Shown here: one piece after another, positions 27,659 through 35,349 of the stretch
How positions within the stretch are numbered: position 1 is the stretch's first letter
Layout of the letters: every line of letters starts with the position of its first letter
DNA from: PALSA-350 sp963794165
Lineage (GTDB): Bacteria; Acidobacteriota; Terriglobia; Terriglobales; Acidobacteriaceae
Length of the DNA stretch: 64,000 nucleotides
NCBI GenBank assembly: GCA_963794165.1
Contig: CAWCCT010000011.1
Span: forward strand, 372,001-436,000
Reading direction: 5' to 3'
The notes under the pieces: model-generated
Database searches by the model: none
What the model was told of the DNA's origin: nothing
Seen by the model: only the letters and a program-made list of their open reading frames with translations
Program-made: the position numbers and the translations under genes

Positions 27659-28630
27659 ATGTATGACCCCATCATGCGTGTGTTCACGGTCCTCGAAATC
27701 CTCCAGGCACGCGACCACGTGACCGGAGCCGAGCTGGCCGAGCGCCTGGAAGTGGATCTGCGCACGGTGCAGCGCTACATCGTCCGTCTCAAGGACCTCA
27801 GCATTCCCATTGACTCCTCGCGGGGCATCGGCGGGGCCTATCGTCTGCGCGCTGGTTTTCGGCTGCCACCCCTGCTGCTCACCAATGAGGAGGCGTTCGC
27901 GCTTTCGCTTGGCTTGCGGGCGCTGCGGCAAATCGGCTTATCGGCGTTTGCACCCGCTACCGAGGGAGCGCTCGCCAAGCTGGGACGTGTGCTCCCGGAA
28001 GCGTTGCGTGAGAGCATCCGGACAGTGGAAGATGTGGTCGCGATCGAGCCCGGGCCGTGGGTGGTTTCGACCTCGGTGGAGCACCTGATCCGTGCCGCCT
28101 CCGCCATTCGCGCCGGCAAACGGATCCGCTTTGCGTATCGCTCCCATGACGGTACCGCCTCACGCCGCCGGATTGAACCCTATGCGGTGATGCACGCTGA
28201 CGGGCGCTGGTACCTGATCGGCCATTGCCTGTCGCGACGGGCAATACGCACCTTCCGCCTCGATCGCGTGACGGACCTGGAGCTTTGCCCGGCCACCTTC
28301 CGCCGGCCCGCCAATTTCGATCCGCGCTCTTATCTCCAGGACCGCATGCCATTCATCCAGTCGGATTATCAAATTGATGTCTGGATCAACATGCCCATCG
28401 ACGAGGCCGAACACACATTTGCGCCTTGGAGAGTAGCAACTGAGCCGCAGGAAGGAGGTACGCGCCTGCGCTGCGGGCGCGATCGACTGGATATGTTCGC
28501 GGCCATGCTGCTCAGCATGGGACGGCGCATCGTGGTCTACAGTCCCGTGGAGTTGTGCGATACGTTTCGCCAACTAGGGCGCCTGGCGATGCAGACCGCA
28601 GACGAATCCTCGCCCTTCCCACGTCCCTGA
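27659..28630 (+). CDS. YafY/DeoR-type regulator with WYL domain
   Basis: The 323-residue protein has an N-terminal winged helix (MRVFTVLEILQARDHVTGAE, VDLRTVQRYIVRLKDL). Residues 140-215 form a WYL domain with GRWYLIGHCLSRRAIRTFRL, and a C-terminal WCX-like region follows. WYL domains sense nucleic acid fragments or small ligands and control stress genes. Its divergent neighbour is a DinB protein, the usual partner of this regulator type, so it probably controls that gene. Confidence 0.88.
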   Translation: MYDPIMRVFTVLEILQARDHVTGAELAERLEVDLRTVQRYIVRLKDLSIPIDSSRGIGGAYRLRAGFRLPPLLLTNEEAFALSLGLRALRQIGLSAFAPATEGALAKLGRVLPEALRESIRTVEDVVAIEPGPWVVSTSVEHLIRAASAIRAGKRIRFAYRSHDGTASRRRIEPYAVMHADGRWYLIGHCLSRRAIRTFRLDRVTDLELCPATFRRPANFDPRSYLQDRMPFIQSDYQIDVWINMPIDEAEHTFAPWRVATEPQEGGTRLRCGRDRLDMFAAMLLSMGRRIVVYSPVELCDTFRQLGRLAMQTADESSPFPRP

Positions 28631-28809
28631 GCGATTTTTTCCTGACGGTTCGTCGCTGCCAGGTCACCTCGCTATGTGAACCAGGTGAGAACCATGATGA
28701 CTTTTCCGAACGTTCGGACCCTGACAACAGCTTGCTGCTCTTCCTGACCAGCCTCGTCACAACTTCAACTCAAGTTCTGGCGCAGGATAGCCGAAATCTT
28801 CGAGTTCGC

Positions 28810-29364
28810 TCAGCAGGATGCACATGCGATCCAGCGGAATCGGTCTGGAGCGAGTCCGCCGGCAGCAAGCACGCAGTGAATATGAGGATGATGCTGCAAA
28901 CGCTGATTCCAGGTGTGGAGCACGCTGAAGAAACCGATCTCTGCGCCAAGATGCCGGGGATCACGAGCGATCTCAAGTAAGGTCTCAGCGCTGGCGTGGA
29001 ACAGGAGGTTGTAAATCACCTGCTTGTTCTGCAAGGCCAGCGAGGCAACTTCACGCGGTAGCGTGAAGACGATGTGCACGTAGGGTGTAGGCAGAAGCTC
29101 CCGTTCACGCGCCTCAAGCCAGTGTTGGCGCGCGTTGCCCTGGCACTTGGGACAGTGGCGGTTACGACATGAGTTGTACGAGATGGCGGTATGCCCGCAG
29201 CTGGAACAGCGGTCGCGATGGCTACCCAGCGCAGCGGTGCGGCAACGCGTGATCGCCAGCAGGACCTTCTGGTGTTGCCAGCTGATCCAGCGCTGACTCC
29301 GTTGGAGAAAAGACTGCCCGGCAAAGCGCAGGATATCGGCCATCTCCAGGGGAGGCCGGTTCAT
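28810..29364 (-). pseudogene. IS91-family transposase, C-terminally truncated
   Basis: The 184-residue frame has the IS91 zinc-binding N-terminus (DRCSSCGHTAISYNSCRNRH, CPKCQGNARQHWLEARERE), then HIVFTLPREVASLALQNK and HPHIHCVLAAGGLAPD. Family members are about 370-400 residues with catalytic Tyr residues in the missing C-terminal half, so this copy is inactive. Its ATG overlaps the stop of the upstream integrase fragment as ATGA, the usual two-gene layout of this IS91 subgroup. No continuation is seen in 28631-28809. Confidence 0.82.
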
Positions 29365-29555
29365 GCGTTCCTGGTCTGTTCTCCTTGTGTGTCAAGCGTA
29401 AGTGAGTCCAGCGGACTGGCGGTTGCGCTGAGATGCCGCTTGGAGAGATGCAGATAGATCGTGGTCTCCTCCAGGTCACGGTGTCCGAGCAGCATCTGGA
29501 TGGTCCGCAGGTCGGCTCCGGCCTCGAGCAGATGGGTGGCGAAGCAATGGCGTAA
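29361..29555 (-). pseudogene. Tyrosine integrase, 3' fragment (separated from its 5' part)
   Basis: The frame gives DALRHCFATHLLEAGADLRT, IQMLLGHRDLEETTIYLHL and a short tail ending at TGA 29361-29363. It contains the catalytic RH and LGH motifs and lies just before where the catalytic Tyr (IYLHL) stands. The missing N-terminal 232 residues are at 32149-32845 on the same strand. The gap is exactly the serine-recombinase element, so one gene was split by insertion. Confidence 0.8.
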
Positions 29556-29629
29556 GGCATCCTCGTACTACTCATGATCTGCATCCCACAAAGATCTGTT
29601 ATCCATGTCACCCCTTCTATGGGGTTGAG

Positions 29630-30040
29630 GTGGAAGTTGTTCGGCATTTGCGAAGGACGGAGTCGACGGTTCTCGTCGTCAGACTTCCGACAGGAACACA
29701 GATCGCATTACCCAAGTGGATGTTGACTCCCGAACTGTGCGATCGGTTGAGTTACGAAGATAGGCCCCGAATCGATATCACAGCTCTGCTTGAGCTCCGC
29801 CGGCTCATTGATGCCCAGCGCGTCGATCGTGACTTCGAGAACCTGGGTTGTGCAGAATCTGCATCAGGAGGTCAGGATGCAGAACAACAAGGAAAATCGC
29901 ATCGTACTGCAGCGCAAACTGCGGTTCGAGGAAGAGGAGATTTGGACCGAGCTTCCGGAATCGACGCGGGAACACTGCCGCGGACTGTGGCGCCAACTGT
30001 TGGAAAGCGTCCTCAACGACGCAGACAGGAGGCCCAATGA
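29630..30040 (+). CDS. Small accessory protein of the serine-recombinase element (DUF5372-like)
   Basis: The frame continues upstream without a canonical ATG and reads CHPFYGVEVEVVRHLRRTES, then VRLPTGTQIALPKWML and ALLELRRLIDAQRVD. The HPFYG...LP-W pattern resembles the small DUF5372-type proteins encoded before serine recombinases in similar elements. The GTG at 29630 is used only as a formal start. Conserved motif HPFYG lies just before it, so the true start is probably further upstream and noncanonical. The last 50 codons overlap the next gene and are less credible. Confidence 0.5.
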   Translation: MEVVRHLRRTESTVLVVRLPTGTQIALPKWMLTPELCDRLSYEDRPRIDITALLELRRLIDAQRVDRDFENLGCAESASGGQDAEQQGKSHRTAAQTAVRGRGDLDRASGIDAGTLPRTVAPTVGKRPQRRRQEAQ

Positions 30041-30053
30041 ACGAGAAGATTAA
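29877..30053 (+). CDS. Second small protein of the serine-recombinase element (58 aa)
   Basis: AGGAGG lies close before the ATG at 29877. The 58-residue product is charged and helical (NRIVLQRKLRFEEEEIWTEL, REHCRGLWRQLLESVLND). Its end overlaps the recombinase start by 17 bases, indicating translational coupling. It has the size and position of the second small gene in related elements. The function is unknown, perhaps a recombination directionality or accessory factor. Confidence 0.6.
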   Translation: MQNNKENRIVLQRKLRFEEEEIWTELPESTREHCRGLWRQLLESVLNDADRRPNERED

Positions 30054-32112
30054 GGGACATCAGTTGGAGCGAGGAGCCTACGTTTACGTGCGTCAATCGA
30101 CACCCTATCAGGTGCGCAATCATCTGGAGGGTAAAGAACGGCAGTATGCCCTGGCTCAGCATGCATCCCAGCTGGGCTTTCACAAGGTCATCGTAATCGA
30201 TGAGGACTTGGGACGCTCGGGCGCTGGCACCCAGGAGCGGCCGGGCTTCGGCCGACTGCTGGCATCTGTGTGCCAGGGCCTGGCGGGAGCGGTATTAGCC
30301 CTGGAGGCTTCGCGTCTGGCGCGCAACAACCGTGATTGGCATCATCTCGTGGATCTGTGCGCACTGACGGAAACGTTGCTTATCGACTGTGACGGGATCT
30401 ACGACCCACGCCAGTTGAATGATCGCCTGGTCCTTGGTCTGAAGGGAACCATGTCGGAGTTCGAACTTGGCCTGTTGAGACAACGGGCTCGCGAGTCTTT
30501 TGAGCAGAAGGCGCGTCGTGGCTTTGCGATGTGGGAACTGCCGGTGGGGTTTATCCGCACCGATGAAGGACGGATCGAAAAGACACCTGATCGCCAGGTG
30601 CAGCAGGCGGTCGGCAGCGTATTTCACAAATTCCAACAACTGGGAAGTGCTCGTCAAGCTGCGATCTGGTTCCGTGAAGAGCAAATCCCCGTGCCCAAGG
30701 CCAAACCCGGAACTGCCGGAGAGGAGATCGTCTGGGGGTTGCCGAGCAGCGGAAGAATCCGTCAGATGCTGAACAACCCGTGCTATGCCGGGGCGTTCGC
30801 GTACGGTAAGTCTGGGGCGCGCACGGTGATCGAGCAGGGGCGAGCGCGGCAACTCTCACGTTACCGTAAACCACATGATGAATGGAAGGTGTTGCTTGTC
30901 GACCATCATCCGGGGTACATCAGTTGGGAGGAGTACTTGGAAAACCGACGTCGACTGGAGGCCAATGTGGCATGGTCCGGCAGTGAAAGCAGCGGTGCGG
31001 TGAAGCGAGGCGCAGCTCTGTTATCAGGCTTGCTGCGTTGCGGTCGATGCGGACGGAAAATGCAAGTTGCATATAGCGGCAACAGCGGCAGAGTCCCTCG
31101 ATATGTCTGTCAGGGTGATCGGGGAGACCGCGGATCAGGCCACTGCTTTACGGTGGGCAGCTTGCGGCTGGATCGAGCCGTGGTGCAAAGCGTACTGACC
31201 GCTATTCGACCTGCCGGGATCGAGGCTGCAATCCAATTAGTAGCGTGCGCCAAAGTCGAAGGCGATGAGAAGCGAAAGGCACTCGAGCTGGCCCTGGAAC
31301 GGGCTCGCTATGAGGAGAAGCGTGCGCGTCGGCAGTTTGATGCTGTGGAGCCAGAAAATCGTCTCGTGGCCGGCGAGTTAGAGGCTCGCTGGAATAGCGC
31401 ACTGGTTCAGGTTGCGGAAGCCGAGGCACGCCTCGTTGCGGCGGATAAAACTGCCAAGCCTCTCAACGAGGAACAGAAGCAACGACTATCCATGTTGAGC
31501 GAAGATCTCTCTGCGTTGTGGAATCAGCCCGAAGCGCCGATCCCACTGAAGAAGCGCATTCTGCGGACAGTCCTGACAGAGATCATCGTCGATAGTGAAC
31601 CTGATCCCTCAACTCATCGCCTGCGTCTGCACTGGGCTGGTGGAGTGCACTCGGAACTGCATATGGAACGAAACAAGCCAGGACACCACCGTCACAGTGC
31701 GGACCGTTCGGTGATCGATTTGGTTCGCGAGTTATCGAAGATATGCCAGGACAAGGTGATCGCGGCTATCTTGAATCGTCTCGGATACAAGACCGGTCGA
31801 GACAAAACTTGGAATGCATCTCGTGTAGCCGGACTGCGGGGATATCACAAGATCGCTCCCTTCCAAAACCAAGATGACTGGGTGACACAAGAAGCCGCGG
31901 CGCGAGAGCTGCGAGTAAGTAATACGGTGGTGAAGCGACTAATTCGGCAACGCACCCTCCCGGCAAGACAGGTCGTGGAATACGCGCCATGGATCATCGA
32001 GAAAAAGGATCTATTGCTTCCGGAGGTGCAACAAGCGGTGAGAGCAGCACGTCGTGGTGCCCATAAACTTCCGCAAATCCCCTTCGGTCAAGGCCGATTG
32101 TCTTTAGAATGA
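30037..32112 (+). CDS. Large serine recombinase
   Basis: From the ATG at 30037 (AGGAGG upstream) the protein has 691 residues. It has a resolvase/invertase catalytic domain with YVYVRQSTPYQV (nucleophile Ser21), DLGRSG and ASRLARNNRDW. A 'recombinase' domain follows (WGLPSSGRIRQMLNNPCYAG), then a zinc ribbon (LLRCGRCGRKMQ), a long charged coiled coil (about 400-480) and a C-terminal helix-turn-helix (WVTQEAAARELRVSNTVVKR). The open frame extends upstream to 29848, but that part overlaps the accessory genes and is not family-like. It looks intact and should catalyse excision or insertion of the element. Confidence 0.92.
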   Translation: MNEKIKGHQLERGAYVYVRQSTPYQVRNHLEGKERQYALAQHASQLGFHKVIVIDEDLGRSGAGTQERPGFGRLLASVCQGLAGAVLALEASRLARNNRDWHHLVDLCALTETLLIDCDGIYDPRQLNDRLVLGLKGTMSEFELGLLRQRARESFEQKARRGFAMWELPVGFIRTDEGRIEKTPDRQVQQAVGSVFHKFQQLGSARQAAIWFREEQIPVPKAKPGTAGEEIVWGLPSSGRIRQMLNNPCYAGAFAYGKSGARTVIEQGRARQLSRYRKPHDEWKVLLVDHHPGYISWEEYLENRRRLEANVAWSGSESSGAVKRGAALLSGLLRCGRCGRKMQVAYSGNSGRVPRYVCQGDRGDRGSGHCFTVGSLRLDRAVVQSVLTAIRPAGIEAAIQLVACAKVEGDEKRKALELALERARYEEKRARRQFDAVEPENRLVAGELEARWNSALVQVAEAEARLVAADKTAKPLNEEQKQRLSMLSEDLSALWNQPEAPIPLKKRILRTVLTEIIVDSEPDPSTHRLRLHWAGGVHSELHMERNKPGHHRHSADRSVIDLVRELSKICQDKVIAAILNRLGYKTGRDKTWNASRVAGLRGYHKIAPFQNQDDWVTQEAAARELRVSNTVVKRLIRQRTLPARQVVEYAPWIIEKKDLLLPEVQQAVRAARRGAHKLPQIPFGQGRLSLE

Positions 32113-32148
32113 ATGGACTCTGAAAGGTGGTGTAGTATGCCCAAGCCT

Positions 32149-32845
32149 GGCGAAGGGTGTGTGGATGGATATGCTTGTGCGTGAGACCGGCGCGTTTGGC
32201 CGCATGCAGGCAGGCCCACCAAAGCACCTTGGTGTTGAAGGGGCGGTCGGAAGTATGCCGGCGTCCGCCGGGAAAAAGCCAGTGCGTCGGCTTACGATCG
32301 AGTCCGCGCCAATATCCACGCAGCGCTTCAAGCAGCGCTGTGCTCAGCATGACATCGCGATCCTTGCGCCCCTTGCCACCTCGAATATGGATGACCATGC
32401 GCTGGCTATCGATATCGCTGACCTTTAAATGCGCTACCTCGGCGCGGCGGCCACCTGTGGCATAAAGCGTCATGAGCAGAATGCGATGGAAGGGCGTCAG
32501 AGCAGCATCGATGAGCCGTGCAACCTCTGCCTGGCTGAGCACCTGAGGCAGGTGGAGAAGCTTCTCCGGATACGGTGTCTCAGCTACACTCCAACTCCGC
32601 TTCAGCACCTGGAGGTAAAAGAAGCGCAACGCCGCAAGGCGTTGCGCCACTGTGTTCGGCGCCAGCTTCCACTTGGAAAACATCAGCGCCTGATACCGGC
32701 GGATATGCTCGGGACCTAATCGATCGGGGGAACAACGGAAATGCTGGGCGTAGTGCTCGACCGTGCGGATGTAGCAGCGAATGGTTCCTGGAGCGTAGTT
32801 GCGACGTTCCAGCTCTTCAAGCATGATCTGACGTAGATGGGTCAC
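32149..32845 (-). pseudogene. Tyrosine integrase, 5' part, interrupted by the serine-recombinase element
   Basis: From a GTG at 32845 (GAGGAG upstream) the frame gives an N-terminal SAM-like domain (MLEELERRNYAPGTIRCYIR). The catalytic domain follows with LYATGGRRAEVAHLKVSDID (first Arg), RGGKGRKDRDVMLS (Lys) and the start of HIHPHTLR. Homology stops there at about 32149. The frame then runs on into element sequence for about 50 foreign residues. The remaining catalytic residues are at 29361-29555. Confidence 0.85.
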
Positions 32846-32937
32846 AGAGACTTCTCCTCTGCGACAAAAGCTAGATCAGAGCCGCCGCTGTTGACTCAAA
32901 ACACGCGCATGCGTCCGCCGCCCTGGCGGCTTCGTTC

Positions 32938-33012
32938 AAGTCGCATTATCGGTAAATTCCCCCACCCGGAGGGGTCAGGACTCGCAACTTACCGCAATCC
33001 CGTTTTTCGGGA
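32938..33012. repeat. Dispersed repeat, copy 2 (TCGCATTATCGGTAAAT type)
   Basis: AAGTCGCATTATCGGTAAAT and the terminal TCCCGTTTTTCGGGA correspond in order and orientation to 26714-26792. It lies just beyond the integrase start and might mark the outer end of the IS91 unit or simply be an intergenic repeat. Confidence 0.55.
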
Positions 33013-33014
33013 GC

Positions 33015-33149
33015 GTTATAGGCCCACTCATCGACAGTGAGGGTACTTTGATTGAACTGAAGAATTACAGCGAATTGATTGGGTCCTGGAAGGACGGTCA
33101 AATGATTGAAGATGAAACATCGTGGCTTATCAAATGGGTTGACGTGTAA
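33015..33149 (+). pseudogene. Fragment of an unknown gene (44 codons)
   Basis: An open frame without a proper start reads VIGPLIDSEGTLIELKNY, then SELIGSWKDGQMIEDE and SWLIKWVDV before TAA at 33147. The amino-acid composition is typical of coding DNA. The 5' side runs into the repeat at 32938-33012, so it is probably the tail of a gene cut by that repeat or by the IS91 unit. Confidence 0.35.
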
Positions 33150-33221
33150 CCGGCATTTCGGACTGGTGCCTGCAACGTTGGCAAAGACGAAACAACGCCA
33201 ACCGGATGGATCGCCGCTTGA

Positions 33222-34004
33222 TTATCCTTCCGCCGCCTTGATTTTCTCACTCAGCGCCGGATCGCCGAAATTCGTCTTGAGAAATTCTGCCGACGTAGGT
33301 AATTCCACCCGGAGATCATGCACGGTGCAGGTCTGCACCTTACCGGCGCGAATCCGATAGTCGAGTGCATGTCCTCCAGCTTGTTTATCCTGGCGCAAAA
33401 AGTGCAGGTGAAACCCCGCTACGCCGATGCCCTGCGCATAGGTTGGAGAACGAAACCCGGCCAAAGTCCCCTCCACGTTGGTGAAGACTTTCTCTGCTTG
33501 ATGTTTCGCCGCTTCTGTCAGCGGAGGAAACGGTTTGACCTGACGTGGCACGGTTCGTGTGCGGACTTCATCGAAAATGCCATCCACTCTCACCACGCTG
33601 AACAGATTGGCATCCGTTGCCTTCTCGATGGCCGCCATGAGGTCGCTCTTCGTCATCTGCTGTACTATATTCAACTCCTGGTCCGGCTGAAAAAAGGTAA
33701 CGACCGCGAAAGGGGTCTTTTGGTCGTCGGTGACGGGACGCGCAGACCCGTCTGATCGAAGCTGATAGAACGTCCCGTCAAAGCCGACCATCTCACCATC
33801 GAGATCATTGAAAGTGCCAACGCCGAAGTCACCATATTTCCGAATCTGCCCGTATGTTGCCTCACCTTCATAAATCCCGGCCATCAATGCGGACATCAAT
33901 GAGGTTTGATATAACTCTCCCGCTCGATGATCGTTGCTGCCTGACACGTGGTGCCACGCCGGCTGGATCATTGCCAGCGAGCCGGATACGAGCAAGTTCT
34001 CCAT
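33222..34004 (-). CDS. alsD: Alpha-acetolactate decarboxylase
   Basis: The enzyme converts acetolactate to acetoin in overflow metabolism. The 260-residue protein begins near residue 30 with the family's YQTSLMSALMAGIYEGEATY and GDFGVGTFNDLDGEMV. It carries the zinc-binding cluster GFHLHFLRQDKQAGGH. AGAGGA precedes the ATG at 34004. The stop of an acetolactate synthase remnant is 11 bases upstream, so the ancestral alsS-alsD operon is still visible. With alsS truncated, substrate would have to come from another synthase. Confidence 0.92.
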   Translation of the reverse strand: MENLLVSGSLAMIQPAWHHVSGSNDHRAGELYQTSLMSALMAGIYEGEATYGQIRKYGDFGVGTFNDLDGEMVGFDGTFYQLRSDGSARPVTDDQKTPFAVVTFFQPDQELNIVQQMTKSDLMAAIEKATDANLFSVVRVDGIFDEVRTRTVPRQVKPFPPLTEAAKHQAEKVFTNVEGTLAGFRSPTYAQGIGVAGFHLHFLRQDKQAGGHALDYRIRAGKVQTCTVHDLRVELPTSAEFLKTNFGDPALSEKIKAAEG

Positions 34005-34014
34005 GCAAATCCTC

Positions 34015-34248
34015 TCAGTCCCAGGCTTCGGGAATCAGGTGTTCGCCAATCTCTACATTCTTGCTGTAGTCCGTCGGAATGTCGACCACTACCATTCCTG
34101 GAGTGTCGATCGCTTTTCGCAAAACCGGCAGCAGCTCATCGGGCCGGTTGACCCGCATACCCACGCATCCGAAGCTTTCCGCGTACTTCACGAGGCCCGG
34201 ATTACCGAAATCGGTGCCTGAAGTACGCCCATAGATTAGCTCGACGCC
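34015..34248 (-). pseudogene. 3' remnant of acetolactate synthase
   Basis: The minus strand reads KGVELIYGRTSGTDFGNP, then LVKYAESFGCVGMRVNRPDE, VVVDIPTDYSKNVEIGEHL and a stop at 34015-34017. This is the C-terminal end of a thiamine-diphosphate acetolactate synthase of the AlsS type. About 480 N-terminal residues are absent and the sequence before 34248 is unrelated. It was the first gene of an alsS-alsD pair. Confidence 0.75.
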
Positions 34249-34558
34249 TTTTAAGAAAGAGCGCGGTCCTTCCTTGGGCGGGCAGTGGCCGACTCCTTCG
34301 AAAATTCGGCGCTCGTAGAAGCTGGCAGAGATCCTTTAGAAGGGGTAGGGAGTCGACTTGATTTTCGGCGCACGTGAGATAGCGGACAGCATACTGATTG
34401 AGCAGAATTGCCGCAATAGGTATGCTGTCCTTCATCTCCTCCCCCTGTACCCTGACCGCCCTGCGGGCGGGGAAGAAGAGGCGCGGGCGCGTAGGATGAT
34501 GAGTGCTGTAAGATTGAGCCTTCGCAAACAGGCGAACGGTGACCACTAAGAGCATGGC
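34249..34558. other. Spacer between the alsS remnant and the SDR gene
   Basis: No convincing gene is present. It probably contains the deletion or rearrangement junction that removed the 5' part of alsS. Confidence 0.4.
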
Positions 34559-35242
34559 GTGAAGAAAGTATTGGTAACCGGAGCGGGTAGGGGCATTGGA
34601 CTGGCAACGGCTCGAGCGTTCGCGTCAGCAGGATGGCGCGTGGTCTCGCTCGACAAGGAGTTTGGCAGCGACGTCGTTGGTGAGCGTCTCGACTTCGATC
34701 TTCGCCGGTCTGCGGACATTCATGCGATGGTCGCATCCTTAGGTGAATTGGACACGCTAGTCAACAATGCGGCTGTGCTCTATTGCGATCCGCTGGACGA
34801 AATCCCCGATCAGCACCGGAGAGAGATTCTCGCGGTGAACCTGGAAGCTCCCGCCGCGTTGATTGCGGCCGTGGCACCGGGTATGAAAAGCCGTCGAGAA
34901 GGAAGGATCGTCAACGTGAGTTCCGTGGCGGCTTTCACTGGGCATCCTGACCTCTGGTACGGCGTGACGAAGGCAGGGTTACTGAATCTGACGAAAGTCT
35001 GGGCGCGCGCACTAGGCCCGTTTGGAGTTCTGGTGAATGCGCTGGCTCCAGGGCCGACGCAGACGCACATGTACGACCAGCTTCCCCAATCGCGCCGTGA
35101 TGAGGTAATCCGCGCAGTCTACTCCGGAAGAGTCTGCCAGCCCAAGGAAGTGGCTGAAGCCATCCTTTGGCTCGGGAGCGCCTGCCCGGAATACGTGAAC
35201 GGCACGACACTCGACGTGAATGACGGCAGTTATCCGCGCTGA
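34559..35242 (+). CDS. Short-chain dehydrogenase/reductase
   Basis: The 227-residue protein starts at a GTG (34559) and has the classical SDR elements: VLVTGAGRGIGLA (cofactor loop), LDTLVNNAAVL, VNVSSVAAFTG (catalytic Ser) and WYGVTKAG (YxxxK). Acidic residue Asp32 after the second strand (VVSLDKE) favours NAD over NADP. The end LDVNDGSYPR is typical. No neighbouring gene gives the substrate. Confidence 0.87.
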   Translation: MKKVLVTGAGRGIGLATARAFASAGWRVVSLDKEFGSDVVGERLDFDLRRSADIHAMVASLGELDTLVNNAAVLYCDPLDEIPDQHRREILAVNLEAPAALIAAVAPGMKSRREGRIVNVSSVAAFTGHPDLWYGVTKAGLLNLTKVWARALGPFGVLVNALAPGPTQTHMYDQLPQSRRDEVIRAVYSGRVCQPKEVAEAILWLGSACPEYVNGTTLDVNDGSYPR

Positions 35243-35349
35243 GGACCAGTCGCGGGATACAACCTGAAGCGCCCGCAAGCGAAACCTTGGCTTTGAGCTG
35301 CTCTTGATGGGCGCTTCAGATACAGCCCAAGACTTCTGAGGACCTCGCA

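Larger units (their letters stand above)
29556..32147 (+). mobile_element. Serine-recombinase mobile element inserted in a tyrosine integrase gene
   Basis: The element spans about 2.6 kb and carries three co-directional genes (29630, 29877, 30037). Its ends form an imperfect inverted repeat: GGCATCCTCGTACTAC at 29556-29571 against the complement of GTAGTATGCCCAAGCC at 32132-32147 (11 of 16 match). Removing it joins the two integrase fragments at the conserved HTLRHCFATH motif. Both flanks carry near-identical CTT(A)CGCCA on the integrase strand, which may be a short target duplication or a recombination core. Confidence 0.75.

Noticed and set aside
28757..28825. 22-codon minus-strand frame after the IS91 fragment
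   Set aside because: It has protein-like composition (LLSELEDFGYPAPELEL) but is too short and has no support to call it a gene or the IS91 end.
29848..30036. N-terminal extension of the serine recombinase
   Set aside because: The added 63 residues are Cys/Arg-rich, overlap two accessory genes in other frames and precede a good ribosome-binding site at the ATG 30037.
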